DNA of 64,000 nucleotides from Symsagittifera roscoffensis (GCF_963678635.1 NW_026970604.1:89246-153245); one strand, 5' to 3'. Counted from the stretch's first letter, positions 20,581 to 31,810 are shown. Translations and numbers: made by a program. Notes: a model not told the origin generated them from the sequence alone.

Positions 20581-21741
20581 TCAACCCCCCACCCTTTTAC
20601 TCATCCTTTATCACTGACAGGTAAATTAATTCAAATTCACGGAAAATGAAATGACAGGAACTCGGGTTTTTTTGCGAGAAAACATGAATAACCCGACCCT
20701 GATTTGAATAGCCTGTCGTCTATTCAACCTGTCTCTCCTTCCCGGTGCTGAGCTCATTGCAAGTACCAAAATTATCAGTCTTAAATATCAGATACTTTTT
20801 CTCGACACCAAAATCTATAACAACCTATAAATGTAAAAATTGGAACATGAGATGGAACAAAGAAGTGGGTGCTGTTCAGCCAAGTTGTTATAAATTATTG
20901 AAAAATGAACGCCCTAGAAGTCGAATCACGAATGCAACTGCGACAATTATCTCTAAGTGACACGGCTCCAACAAAACTACGAAAATATCAATTATTGGAT
21001 GAAAAAATTACTCCTCTGAAAAATTCCTATCTAGGGGGCCTTTTATCCCCAAACTTCGATTTAAACTATGTAGCCGTGATTTAAACTAAAAATTTTCTTC
21101 CTGCTGAATATATAAGACTTTCGAAGAAAACAGAATAGTTATGCTCGGTGTGGTTTTTTTATTCAATCAGTTTTCGCCAATCAAAATAATAGTTTTCGAC
21201 AAAAATTTTTTTTATCGTTGCAGGTATCGACTTCCTGAGTTCAAATGAAGAAAGATATTACATCCGATTATTTCTTGTAAAGTTCTGGGGGTTTGAGAAT
21301 TGCCAAATCGGCCATGTTCTGGACTAAATTATGCGCGCTTTGAAGAATTTGTTCATATTGCTGAGAGCGTAACGCGAATGATTCATGCGTGGCGAATTAT
21401 CCCGCACAACAAAATCGTTCCAAATCTATTGCGGCTAGCTAATTGGTCGTATTATTTTCGTACGACTCAAGATTTCACACATTGATAATGTCTAAAATTT
21501 TTTCGGTCGTTTTCACGATTTTCTTTTCCAAAAACTATTCAATATGAATTAAGGGGCAGTCGGAAGATTCAGGGCTTTGCCCTGATATACGAGAAGTCTT
21601 GTTAGCATAGAAAATCACTCCAACTTTGGCGCCAAAATGTCTGCAACTGCAAATTATACAATTAATTGAGCACCAAAACGTCTCAGTTGCAAATTTTCTC
21701 GCTCAAAATCTTAACGTGTCACTCAAGATTGTAAACAATCG
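20581..21741. other. ARID3 intron, no feature recognised
   Basis: AT-rich sequence without coding motifs on either strand. Confidence 0.45.
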
Positions 21742-22203
21742 CTGGGTCTAGGACAACAGACCGACAAGACTTCAAGCCGAAGGGACTTCAGGCCGAAATT
21801 TAAATTTTACAAGCACCTCAAAACACTATTTTTTCATCTGTAAAACGTTGCTTTTCTAAAAATTAGGCAAGTTTAGTCGGTAATAAGCGTTATTCATGAC
21901 AATGCACCACTTGAGATTGGCATCCGTTAATAACATCAGCCGGTTTTTGAAAAACATAAATTATAAACATGAAAAATGCCTTCAACCATGTTTTACTTTT
22001 CAACTTTCCGAAACATCATTTGGAGGCTTAATTTATATGCAAACTCCAATAACTAGTGAAGAAAGATTATGAAATTCAGAAATTTTTCAAAAAAGTTTTC
22101 AAATTGTTCAAATTTCACGACTTTATAAGGAATTATTCGGCTTGAAGTCCCTTTTTTTCAATTCGGCTTGAAGTCCCGTTGGCTTGATGTCCGGCACCCC
22201 AGG
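21742..22203. mobile_element. MITE built on gacttcaagccgaa repeats
   Basis: The left end (gggtctaggacaacagaccg, then gacttcaagccgaa and gacttcaggccgaa) is matched in inverted form by the right end (ttcggcttgaagtccc twice, then ggcttgatgtccggcacccc). About 460 bp, no ORF. A truncated relative lies at 11697-11935. Confidence 0.75.
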
Positions 22204-22709
22204 CATGTGAATGGGATGGAGCCGAGGTTGGCTTAACGTGAGATGGAAATGAAGAATGAAACAAAAAAGATAAATGCCCCTATATTTATCTTTGCCGAAC
22301 AATTTTGAATACTGCGCTTGAGTCAGTGTTCTCCGCTTAATTATTGTCTCCTCACGTTTAAAAACTGTGGCACAAGTGCAATCATCGTGTCCGTGTGCTT
22401 AATGGTGGCCCCCGAAGAAAAAATATTGGGTCTTAAAATCTCTAAAAAGAAGCATAAAAATTTGAAGGATTGGATTTTTTCACTGCGCAGATTCCGATTA
22501 CATTTTACAATTGCTATTCCAAGAGACAATCAGTGCACCAAGCTTAAAAGATTACAAGGAAAAAAAACTAGGTATGCCGACGATGAAAAAATCTAAAGCA
22601 GTTCTTGGAATCCTTTTTTAAATAGCAAAGTTATCACCATTGGTATTTTGCCACAATTGGGTTGAGAGAGCTATAAGGGTTTTTCTGGAGGGGACCAACC
22701 TTTTAGCGA

Positions 22710-22840
22710 CATTCGGTCCTTCAAGCATGAGAACCCTCCCCACTTCAAAATCACGACAGTCCAAAATTGTGGCAAATAAAGGAGTTACGTGCACAATAAC
22801 ACTCTGTTGGGGAGGGTTCTCATGCTTGAAGGACCGAATG
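22710..22840. repeat. Perfect 32-bp inverted repeat (hairpin)
   Basis: 22710-22741 (cattcggtccttcaagcatg and on) is the exact reverse complement of 22809-22840. The spacer is 67 bp. It may be a short MITE or a structured RNA; no copy elsewhere in the window was noticed. Confidence 0.85.
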
Positions 22841-23740
22841 CTTGAAAATTTCAACCAATCAAAATCGCTAAACGTTTTTATTTGCTAAATGCTTTTCTCA
22901 CAATATCGAAGTCAATATTAACAGAAAATGTATTAAATCAGTGGAAAATAATCAAAAATATTACAAATTGCGGGTTACAACCGCATTACTATTCAGACAA
23001 TCATCAAGATTAATGAGTTCAAAATCATAAGAATTTTTTCAGTCTTGAAACTCATCTGCTAATGAGAGCTTCAATAATGAGTTGATTTGACAGTAATTAG
23101 AAAATTGGATGAAAATTTATGTTTGGCCAGCTCCGGCTCCCCATTTTGATGCTAGTAGGATAATTGAGTCGGTGGCGATCTATCACCCGAAAGTCCACTC
23201 ACCTTGAAATTTTGAGGAAGTCCACACGCCCAAAAATTACGAAATAAGGCTTAACTCGCCCAAAAGGGTCCACTATCCAAAATTTCACCCAAAACTGAAA
23301 ATTTTCCGATATTCAAGCGTTTCTGCCCTCTACCGGCAAAACGAGTGTGAAAATTTGGTAATTTGACTCGTTTTCGTGAATAGATCTTTTTTTGGCGTCG
23401 TTTGAATTTTCGGTTGAGTGAACCACGTTATAATTTCTGGGTGAGTGGCCCCATTCGATAATTTCAAAACTTTTTCTCAAACGTAATTAACCTGCCGTAT
23501 TTGCACGAACTTATTCGATAGTTTACTTTTACTTGACAATACATGGAACAATTTTATGGAACTTAATTTTTATCAGGGGCCCGGTTACTTTCTTGGGACC
23601 CCTCCATCAAACTTTTACCCTGCTTGTTTCCAAAGATTTCAGGGTTATAAAACTTTTTCACTGGGGAGCAATCTCTTCATCTAACTATCTACCGTACACA
23701 AATGTTTAGTCCCCGTTATAGAAGGAGAATCAAACTCTAC
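22841..23740. other. ARID3 intron, no feature recognised
   Basis: AT-rich; a block near 23180-23460 repeats short words such as ccgaaagtccact and gtccactatcc without clear unit structure. Confidence 0.4.
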
Positions 23741-23978
23741 CTGTCTAAATTGCTCCTCGAAAGTCCAAAATCTCGACTGGAAGCCTTCACGTGCCTCCCC
23801 AGTTTGCTCCTCTGATCCCAAAGTTGTCTCATCGTGCTCCAACAAAGTAGTCGGACTCACTTCGTGTTGTCGCGGCTGCACTTCGGACTCGCCTTGAGAC
23901 ACAATCGGCCTTCTTTCTTCCTGATTTGGACTGATCAAATCGCGTTTGAGTGTTTTTTGAGGACTGGTGGCAAATGCC
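23741..23978 (-). CDS. ARID3: ARID3/dead ringer-like transcription factor, N-terminal exon
   Basis: Donor GTAGAG at 23740-23735; a plausible acceptor ends at 23979. The frame is hydrophilic and acidic (including SPNQEERRPIVSQGESEVQ) and ends with FWTFEEQFRQ, the conserved start of the ARID3 eARID domain. An in-frame stop lies just upstream of the acceptor, so the exon is internal and the N-terminus lies further right or outside the window. It ends in phase 0. Confidence 0.75.
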
Positions 23979-24801
23979 CTGGTTGCAAAGATTTAAAGGT
24001 TGATGTTCCGGAGAATGCTGGAGTACAGATTGCATCGGTGTTTGTTTGAAATTTTGGGTCTTATGCGTAAAACGGGGGCAGTACAACAGTGCCGAAAAAT
24101 TGAGGGCTCATTTTCGACAGCTGACCAATTTTTTTTGGCGAATTTCCGCAGATTTTATGTAATCATCGACCGCGGGATAGTTGTGAATCGCTGGACAATT
24201 AGTAATTTTGCTCAAATTAATATCAAGGGCAGTTGTTGCCTGACAATTTTTCTCTACACAAATGTAAAAAAATTTTAGTTTTTGTTGTTTTGTTTTTTTT
24301 CTATAACGATAGCCAGCAATTTCTAAATTTTAGGGAACCAAACCTTTTTGAAGGAAGAAATTTGACCATTTTACGTGCGGTACACTTGAACATTTAAAAT
24401 TTGAACATTTAAAATTTGAACATTTAAACGATGGTGCATGTAAGTTGTGTCGAAAACGAGAGTAGTACAAGGCGGTGTAGTATAGCAGAAAAAGCGAAAG
24501 TCTAGTTAAGCAAAAAAAAGCGTTAAGAGAGGGATTAGATATTAGACAAAGAGTCGAGTTGAGGTGTAGATTAGGCTATCTACCTTAGTAGAAAGACGGT
24601 GAAAACAAAATTTGTTTTTAGCATTGTTCAGGAAAATAATAGACTAGAAGGGAAGACTGTAGAATTTTGGTGATTCTACTGTATTACATGCTTTAGTAAC
24701 CTGAGCGTAAGATTGATTCGTCATAAAGTTAAGTAGTACAGCAAACAAAGGGTAAAGTTCGAAATAGTTCAATCTTCGAAGATGTCGTCCCTCAACAAAA
24801 T
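23979..24801. other. No gene seen; short tandem repeat
   Basis: Contains almost three copies of the 15-bp unit aacatttaaaatttg at about 24385-24427. The rest holds small overlapping ORFs without motifs. Confidence 0.45.
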
Positions 24802-25053
24802 TTGACAAAATTGGCGACACCCCCTAACCTTCAGAGGAGCGATACTAGAGATGATTTGACCAGGGCATACAAAAAACGGGATACCTCAGACCCTTGGGGG
24901 GCAAGTGATAACGGTCCCCGGAAGTGTAAATGGCCCTATCAGAACTCGGAAACTAGCGGCGGTTTTGGGCTCAATTTTTATTATGTTGCAGGCCTAGTTG
25001 AGGGGAGCTTAAGTTTGGACCCCCAGACCCCCACTTCCGGTTTTATGCCCTAA
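24802..25053 (+). CDS. Unrecognised 83-codon ORF, possibly a transposon remnant
   Basis: Begins MTKLATPPNLQRSDTRDDLT and is rich in polar residues up to about codon 50, then becomes Gly/Leu-rich. No family recognised. It lies in repeat-rich sequence between the ARID3 5' exon and a minisatellite block and may be a degraded gag-like frame. Confidence 0.2.
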   Translation: MTKLATPPNLQRSDTRDDLTRAYKKRDTSDPWGASDNGPRKCKWPYQNSETSGGFGLNFYYVAGLVEGSLSLDPQTPTSGFMP

Positions 25054-26411
25054 GTTAACAAACCCACCCCTAACTTCCGGAAGTCGTTTCTCAGCCACCG
25101 ATGAACGCAGGGAGCTGAAATTTGGAGTGATGATAGTTAATGGCAAGATACATCTTGTATTAAAATTTGAGCCAAATCCAGCGGTTGAACCGAAAATGAT
25201 AGCACTTTGGAAAACCACCCCTCAAACCGTAAATGGGCAATTTGCGCAAAATATTGAGCGAGGGCATACCGATTTTATGGCGGCATCAGTTACTACAATT
25301 CATCCTCGAAAAAATACCCCCAGTGATTGAAACCCCTCCGGCGGCTCCTTCCGGTGTTAATAGCCTTTTCCCGGAAAAAGTGATAATGGACCTTAGAAAT
25401 GGGATAACTTGTGAAGTATTGATGGGATATGAATGAAACTTGGTAGTTAGGACCCCCATGGGATTCTGAACCCAAATATGGAAGTTTGACCCCGGTTGAC
25501 CTTTGGGCTTTTTTTACCCCAAAATTGCATGGAAAGCCCAAGATTAACACCGGAAAGTGGCGTATTTCCCAGCACAACCCCTGAAAATGAGAATGGGTCA
25601 CCTTGCTAAAAATTGGGGGGAAAGTTATATATTGGGAACTAGAGCAGAAGCTGATAGAGATATAGGTTTTACATTACAACCTTGGAGTAGTGGATTTAAT
25701 TCAAAGTGGACTTGGTAAACATCGGGTTCAGTTTAGCTTGGCGAGTGATCTATTAATAGCAATTCAACTGGACTAAAGAAAAGTAGTCCCAGAAGAAATG
25801 GATAGTAATAAGACTGCGGCATGAGAGTTAGGTTTCCTAAAAAGTATGAATGGACGGGGAATTTACTTGGCTTCCCGGAGATGACTTTCTGGTTTGATTT
25901 GACCCCTAATAGACGAACTACATTCCCCTGATAACTAGAAGGTCGGGATTGGAATAGAGTAAAGATAGAAAATTTAGATGCCTGAAATGAATTAGTTACC
26001 CATGTAAAGGGCCTCCCCCTACCTATGGGAAGTCGGAACGTTAACGGGATAATTAAAATAAAGACCTTGGGAGGATTACTGAGTAAACATAGCATGGTTT
26101 GTAGGTTGAGTTAAACTCGAGAGCTGAAGTTCAGAGTTCAGGAATTGGTTGATTAGAATCGTATCAAATTTGTTTTCTTGGTCAAATTGTGACAGCTACC
26201 GCATACCGGGTATCCAAAAAGTGTGAAAGGATTGATAAAAGAAACCGAAGTTGGCACGTGGCAGTGTTGACAGGGGGAGAGATATAGCCTTAAACATGTG
26301 CGGACGGGTGATTTAGGCGGTGTCAGGACTGATAGGGAATGGCGTGACTTCATTAAAACTAAGTGTAAAGAAAGATAAGGAATTGGAGGGTACCGGAGAG
26401 CCTGTAAGAGT
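25054..26411. other. Repeat-like sequence without recognised gene
   Basis: G+C content is higher than in the flanks. Overlapping ORFs on both strands show no motif. It reads as old interspersed repeat. Confidence 0.4.
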
Positions 26412-26555
26412 CAGAACAGTGTTAGCTACCATTAAGAGTAGTTGGTTCTCGTCGTCAGAGAAGAGAACAGTGTTAGCTACTATTAAGAGAAGTTGGTTCT
26501 CGTTAGAGAAGAGAACAGTTGTTGGCTACTATTAAGAGTAGTGGGTTCTCGATCA
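26412..26555. repeat. Minisatellite of about 50-60 bp units
   Basis: Three imperfect units built on gagaacagtgttagctac and attaagagtagttggttctcg. Directly followed by a second, unrelated minisatellite. Confidence 0.8.
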
Positions 26556-26576
26556 CAGTAGAGATCAATTATTGCT

Positions 26577-26740
26577 AGCGAGCGAGCTGATTGGAACCCG
26601 AGTTTAGTACCGGGTTGAACTAGTTGTGTGAGCGAGTTGTGCTGGAACCTGGGTTTAGTACCGGGTTGAAATAGCTGTGCGAGCAAGTTGCGCTGGAACC
26701 CAAGTTTAGTACCGGGTTGAACTAGTTGTGTGAGCTAGTT
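26577..26740. repeat. Minisatellite of about 51-bp units
   Basis: Three units of the type gctggaaccc-gagtttagtaccgggttga-actagttgtgtgagc. Unit boundaries start near 26580, 26631 and 26682. Confidence 0.85.
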
Positions 26741-27296
26741 TCTCTGCTAGAGCAGGCGAGTTTTGATCGAGTCAACCGAAAACTGACGAGCGATTGAACG
26801 GAACGGGACGCGGGCTTCAAAATAGAAGTTGCTAAATAGTGGTTAGCTCATTAAGGGCACTGTGAGTTGACTGATTTTCTTTGCAATTTAGAAATTACTC
26901 ATTGTGCCCACGATTTGCTGACCTAGCTAGAAGCACGAGAGGAGAGCCGAAAAGAGCCTAAAATAAGGGGGAAGTTGCGTAATTCTTTGATCGGCCGATT
27001 TAGACTGACCATCAACGTAAACATAATCCTTTCGGGATACTGGATCATATCGTGTCTTAGTGTCCCCCGCTATTACACGGTATAAAGAAGAGAAACTCTG
27101 CGGCAGTTGAGTAGAGTGAAAGCGTGCTTAGAGGAGACGACTCCCCGAAAAGAATCTACAGACCAATTGGAAAAATTTGGAATTTATGCAACAGCTTTTT
27201 TATTTTGGAGCATTGGGACTGATTTTTTTTTATTTTGGAAACTATGAATACACCTCTACGACTTAAAGAAAAAATAGGGATAACTTTAGCTTTGTG
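26741..27296. other. No gene recognised
   Basis: Mixed-composition sequence between the minisatellites and the inverted leader block. No ORF or repeat identified. Confidence 0.4.
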
Positions 27297-27690
27297 ATTG
27301 GATGGGATCAAGTGGAGGATGAGTAAGCTAAGTTCTTCACTGTTTATCTTAATTTTGATGGTTAGTTCTTCGAAAAATTTCTATTAGTCCTGGGTCGTCA
27401 ATAAGGATTGGCTAGTGAATCGACGTTTGAGGTCGTTAGACACTAATGAAAATTGAGAGAGGGAGAACAAAATTGTTCTATTTGATCCAAGGACAAGCCT
27501 TGATGACCAGGATTTTTGGGTAAATTTAAGTGGAAACAAGGAAAGGCCTTGACAATTTAGGCAAAAGTTTTAGTGAAAGAAAAAGATTAAGTTTTAGTTT
27601 TGATGATGTTAGTAGTTTAAAGGATTGCTTTTATGTTTTACGTGATAAAGCTGGGATGAAAAAATGATTTATATTTACTAATAATTTGTT
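27297..27690 (-). repeat. Gypsy-element leader, left arm of a head-to-head pair
   Basis: Matches 7545-7980 in the same orientation (for example ctattagtcctgggtc, gaatcgacgtttgaggtcgttaga, ggagaacaaa, ttgatccaagga). Its sense direction is minus. Together with 27697-28520 it forms a large imperfect hairpin centred at about 27690. Confidence 0.85.
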
Positions 27691-27696
27691 TTTTAT

Positions 27697-28485
27697 ACTA
27701 AATCTTTTCTTCATCCCAGCTTCATAACCGAAAACATAACAGCAAATCTTAAAACTACTAACATCATCAAAACTAAAATTTAATCTTTTTCTTTCACTTA
27801 AAATTTTACCTAAATTGTCAAGGCCTATCCTTGTTTCCATTTAAATTAATCTTACTTAAGCAACAGATCATCAAGGCCTGCCTTGGATCTTTAATTGAAT
27901 TCACTTAATTTAAATTAAATTTACCTAAAAATCCTGATCATCAATGCTTATCCTTGGATCAAATAGAACAATTTTGTTCTCCCTCTCACAATTTCCATTA
28001 GTGTCTAATGACCTCAAACCTCGATTCACTACCCAATCCTTATTGACGACCCAGGACTTATCTAAATTTTTCAAAGAAGTAACCATTCAAATTAAGATAA
28101 ACAGTGAAGAACTTAGGTTACTCATCCTTCACTTGATCCCAACCTAGTAAACGACCCAGGCTAAAACACTTTAACTTAGTAAGTCTCAAAATAGTATCTA
28201 ACGAACTACTTGCGTTCTCATTATACCTGAACCTTGTGGATCGATTTACTATTCTCCAACCCTTGATCACAAATCACTACCCCTAAGTAAGATTAAGTAA
28301 GTTAACCCTTAACTTAGACTAGCCACGAGAACGTTAAAACAATTCTCACGAATCGATATATACTTTTCTCTCCAACCCTACAATACATGACGCAAGTTAA
28401 GCTAACCACAAAAAATTGTAAGAACTAACAGTTTAAGACATTAGAAATCACTAATCCCAATCTTGCATCCATCATCCTAAACCTT
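27697..28485 (+). repeat. Gypsy-element leader, right arm of a head-to-head pair
   Basis: Reverse complement of the left arm, and extends further so that it also matches 7100-7540 (reverse complement). Sense direction is plus and it leads into the ORF1 homologue at 28486. Divergence from the left arm is visible but modest. Confidence 0.85.
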
Positions 28486-28626
28486 ATGTCAAGAGACATT
28501 TTAGGCAATAAACAAACAATTATACTACACAACTGTATAATTAACGACGAAAGATACGACCTTGTAGTCACACCACACAGACAAACAATAGGATACATAC
28601 GAACAAAACGACAAACACTTACATAA
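28486..28626 (+). pseudogene. ORF1 homologue, truncated
   Basis: 47 codons from ATG. The start MSRDILGNKQTIILHNC lines up with MSLKNLGNKQTIVIHNC of 6743-7204, and later RYDLVVTPHRQT lines up with KYDLVKTPHTQT. It stops after about 47 codons and the basic C-terminal half is absent. The matching reading frame in two diverged copies shows this frame is genuinely coding in the element. Confidence 0.75.
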
Positions 28627-28643
28627 AAGGAAAGAACAAATTT

Positions 28644-29408
28644 TTATAATTTTCCTTCCAACCGGGCTATAAGTTTTTGATTTTTTTTCAAACTGTCGAT
28701 TTCCTTTTTTTTTAGCTCTCGGATTTGATGGGTTATGTATAAGGCTACGCTGAATTTCCTCAGTGTAGTCATCCAACTGGGGGGTTTGTAATTTTGCAAT
28801 CAGATATTTTGCGGGACATAGACTTTTTGATACTCAAGAACGGAATTTGTTATTGAGTACATTTTTATGGGGTGATAGGATTCTAATTTAAAACGATTGA
28901 TTAATGGACTCAAAGCATAATTGAGATCCATATCGAAGCCGGGATTAGAGTTAGAATTTATGTACCGTTCCCTATATAAATGATTATGTAACTTAGTATT
29001 TCAATCAGTGGGGTGTAAAGGCTGTCGCCTAATGGTCATTGGGTGTTGAGAAACTAATACCGGCGTATTTGCCGTTAGTATCTTATATGGTCTCACTACC
29101 TGTGTTCGTTTCTCAAATCGAGAATTTGAGGGCACCAGCGGTATTTTGAAATTAGGGTGTGAAACTTTTAGGGATGGTGGTTTTGATGCTGTAGCTATCG
29201 GGACAGCTGAAGTGGTGTGAGGTAGTGGCACAACGAAGGATCGTGTTGAGGCCGGCGTTGCAGCAGGGGTTGTAGTAGTAAAAACAGTTGGTTGTCGAGT
29301 TAGTGTTGAGTCCAGTGGATCGATGGGTGGTAGGAGGAAGAGAAGATTGTCAAAACCTCTCAACTCGTCGTCAAGTGTTGCGTCCATAGTTGAATCTGTT
29401 GGTATATC
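28644..29408 (-). pseudogene. Spliced minus-strand exon, Ser/Thr/Pro-rich protein with coiled-coil tail
   Basis: A strong acceptor (polypyrimidine, then ttctag) ends at 29409. One frame runs 255 codons to TAA at 28644 and is interrupted by two in-frame TGA codons (near 28998 and 28810). Residues 1-35 are acidic/hydrophobic (DELRGFDNLLFLLPPIDPL), then comes a Thr/Pro/Ser-rich stretch, then basic and polar sequence (HNHLYRERYINSNSN), ending in a coiled-coil-like RELKKKEIDSLKKNQKLI. No family recognised. It follows the envelope-like exon in the same orientation and may be its partner in one spliced transposon transcript. Confidence 0.4.
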
Positions 29409-29432
29409 CTAGAACAAGTAGAATTTTTTTTA

Positions 29433-30284
29433 TTAGACTGGGTTTGTAGGGTCTTCTAAGTTTTGATTTCTTCCATCAAAACTTGTTAATTGGGTGCGAG
29501 GAAACATGCGATTCTGATTGCTTTTATCAATTTCCTCTAAGAGAGGGGCTTGTGTTTTATGATCACATTATTCTTCTAATTTTTCAGTTTGTTCATCCTG
29601 AGTGAAAATCGAGGTCACTATAGAAGTGAAAAGTATATTATATGCGGCGGCAAGCAATACTTTTCCAAAACGTAGTGAGCGGCCGGTAATTTTCTGAATA
29701 TGCATAGCTTTTATTGTGAATACTAGACAATCTAGTACGAATTTCACAAAGAGAAAAGAGGCGGAGACTATTCCGCATTTTTCTAGATAGTATTGTAATT
29801 TCTCGAATATACGGGTGTACTCGTTTTTCCAAAATTTTGGAGAAATGAGATAGTCCAAATATATTGTTTGAGAAGAGCCTAGTGGGCTATATGAGTCCGT
29901 AAAAAGAATTTTTTGAGCGTTTAGAAAGGACCAGGATACTTTTTGCAGTATTGCTTTCATCTCTGAATTATCGTAAATCATATTCCAAAACTTTTGCATT
30001 TGAGCATAAGTGTAAATTGAAGCACCTTGACTGGATGCTGAAGAATACTTAATCTGTTGAACCATCTCTTTCGGTTTAAAGATATATGGTCCTGTAACCC
30101 TTGTGATTTGAGGGGTTAATTCAATCCAGGACTTGTCATCAGCAACATCTAGTTGAAAAAGATTTAAATGTTTGTCGGAACAGTCTTGTAGATATGCAAG
30201 AAAAGTTTGTCGCCTAATTGGATTAAAAAATCGGATGTTTTCCTTATACATATTGGAAATGCGATTATAGCATTGATCCATTAA
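29433..30284 (-). pseudogene. Envelope-like membrane protein, C-terminal exon
   Basis: Acceptor ttttattctactttgcag ends at 30285, so this is an exon. The frame (284 codons) has one internal TAA at 29570-29568; after it about 45 polar codons follow in frame. The first 150 residues are soluble with few cysteines. Residues about 170-235 hold two hydrophobic segments (ASFLFVKFVLDCLVFTI and VLLAAAYNILFTSIVTSIF) separated by a basic loop (QKITGRSLRFGK). A membrane-anchored C-terminus with a short tail is what a retrotransposon-captured viral glycoprotein would look like, possibly of the type seen in BEL/gypsy elements that acquired negative-strand-virus envelopes. This is inference from topology, not a motif match; a host membrane protein is possible. 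Confidence 0.4.
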
Positions 30285-30898
30285 CTGCAAAGTAGAATAA
30301 AAATTCGGACAATTGTAGAGCGATTGTCTTGGCTTAATTTTATTTCAAAATTAGCCTGGTTCATTTTAACAGATCTCGTTTTTTCTACATTTTCGATGCT
30401 AAGCCGTTAAAAACTAGTATTGCTCAAGTAAATTTAAGTTTGTGGAATCTTTAACGCAATTATGAAAACAAAAATTTCAATAAGTCAAACAATTTCTGCA
30501 AAAAAAAGTTAGAGAAACTGTTTTCTAATTGGCCTAATTGACTATGACTTTTGCCTAACTTCTTTCTTCGTTAAGATTTTTTTTATCACACCACACAGAA
30601 AAAAACGACACTAATTTGAAAGAAAAGGTATTTTCAAGACTGGTCAGAACATTATGTGCTGCTTGCACAGTAACAGGCTATTGATGTTTATAGTTATGTT
30701 TTTGGAATCCGAATCACAGCCAAGAAGATTTTCGTAACACAAAAATTTACGCTGTATGAGTTATACTTGGGGTAGTAAAAATGAGAAAAAAACCGGAACT
30801 AGCACAGAGTTTTTACCCGTAACAAGAGACATGGTCAGTACTTACTATAATACAAACAGACTATCTTTAGAAAGGGTCGAGCTTAAGTCAAGATTTTG
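30285..30898. other. Intron upstream of the envelope-like exon; no coding seen
   Basis: Stops in all frames, AT-rich. The 5' exon that should donate to 30284 was not found. Confidence 0.45.
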
Positions 30899-31197
30899 TG
30901 TTCGAGCTTAAATTAATGACGTCATTATAGCGCGAAAGTAAAAAAGCTAAAATTAGATTTTCTTAGACAAAAAGTCTTGAAACTACTGGTTTGTCCGATT
31001 AAGGTCAGTTTGCCATCAAAAATGTTTAAAGATTTTTGAGATTGTTGAGAACGTTTTGATATCATGTTAACTGGAAAAAGCTTATTTTTTTTTCAAATAT
31101 TCATTTTCATGTTTATTTGTTTAAATTGCCAATAAATTACAAATGTTGAAGCAGGTTGTTAGATCCCGAGTCTTACAGGATACGAGAGTGCGCCACA
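30899..31197 (+). repeat. BEL/Pao LTR, inverted relative to adjoining BEL copy A
   Basis: Homologous to the 312-bp LTRs at 41209-41520 and 50481-50792: starts tgttcgagcttaaattaatg and ends tacgagagtgcgccaca. It is in plus orientation, while the BEL coding sequence beside it reads minus. Small indels relative to the other LTRs. A partial copy of the same junction lies at 57135-57265. Confidence 0.85.
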
Positions 31198-31486
31198 TTT
31201 TGTTTCGACCAATGAAAATGAAAAAACGGAGGAAAAGTTTTTTCTGCTCAGGTACCACAAATAATCATCATAAGGGGTTGAATGGTATAGCTCTATTAGT
31301 TCTGATTGGAACAACATCAATTGTTTTTTAAATAAATTATTCTCTGCTCAGGAAAAAAAACAAATACATTTTTTTTAATTTTAAGGCTAATTTCTTGAGC
31401 GAACTGGTAGTTTATTAAAAAATGTTTTTTTTTAAAGCTGTGAATAACTTTATTTTTTAAAAAAAAACAAATTTTTGAAGCCCAGT
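31198..31486. repeat. Spacer between inverted LTR and BEL copy A, shared with copy C
   Basis: The reverse complement is nearly the same as 56850-57134 (for example cctgagcagaaaaaac, tagagctataccattcaaccc, taaactaccagttcgctc). Not present in copy B. Origin unknown. Confidence 0.85.
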
Positions 31487-31810
31487 TTAAGAGTTATCCA
31501 GCCAATTGACACAGGAATGGTTAGAGCTCATGCGGGTATCGAGTAAAGCGGCCCGCAGTTCAAGCTTCGGGATGGAAAGCGCTTTCATGGGTGCGACTCT
31601 TGTTTTTCCAAATACGAAAGCAACTTGTGTTTCAAGGAAGTTTTCGCACGGGCGCGAAGAAAAGCTACAGCACAAAAAACTTCTTCTGAGCTGTCACCGA
31701 ACATGTGTAACTCAACCCAATCAACTGGAGCGGAGAAGTAGCTGCGCTTTATACTCATTTTTCCTAGAGATGGCAAACCAGAGTGCCAGGCAAGAAATTT
31801 TGTCTTGATA
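31487..31810 (-). pseudogene. pol: BEL copy A, RNase H fragment
   Basis: Encodes KRSYFSAPVDWVELHMFGDS, the start of the BEL RNase H (the GDS Asp is catalytic), and in a second frame ALSIPKLELRAALLDTR with the catalytic Glu. It breaks right after IPVS, where the sequence changes to the spacer. RNase H would degrade the RNA strand during reverse transcription; its C-terminal half and the whole integrase are missing. The same break occurs in copy C. Confidence 0.8.

Noticed and set aside
26412-26740. CRISPR-like array
   Set aside because: Unit-to-unit sequence is repeated throughout with no unique spacers, in a eukaryotic context.
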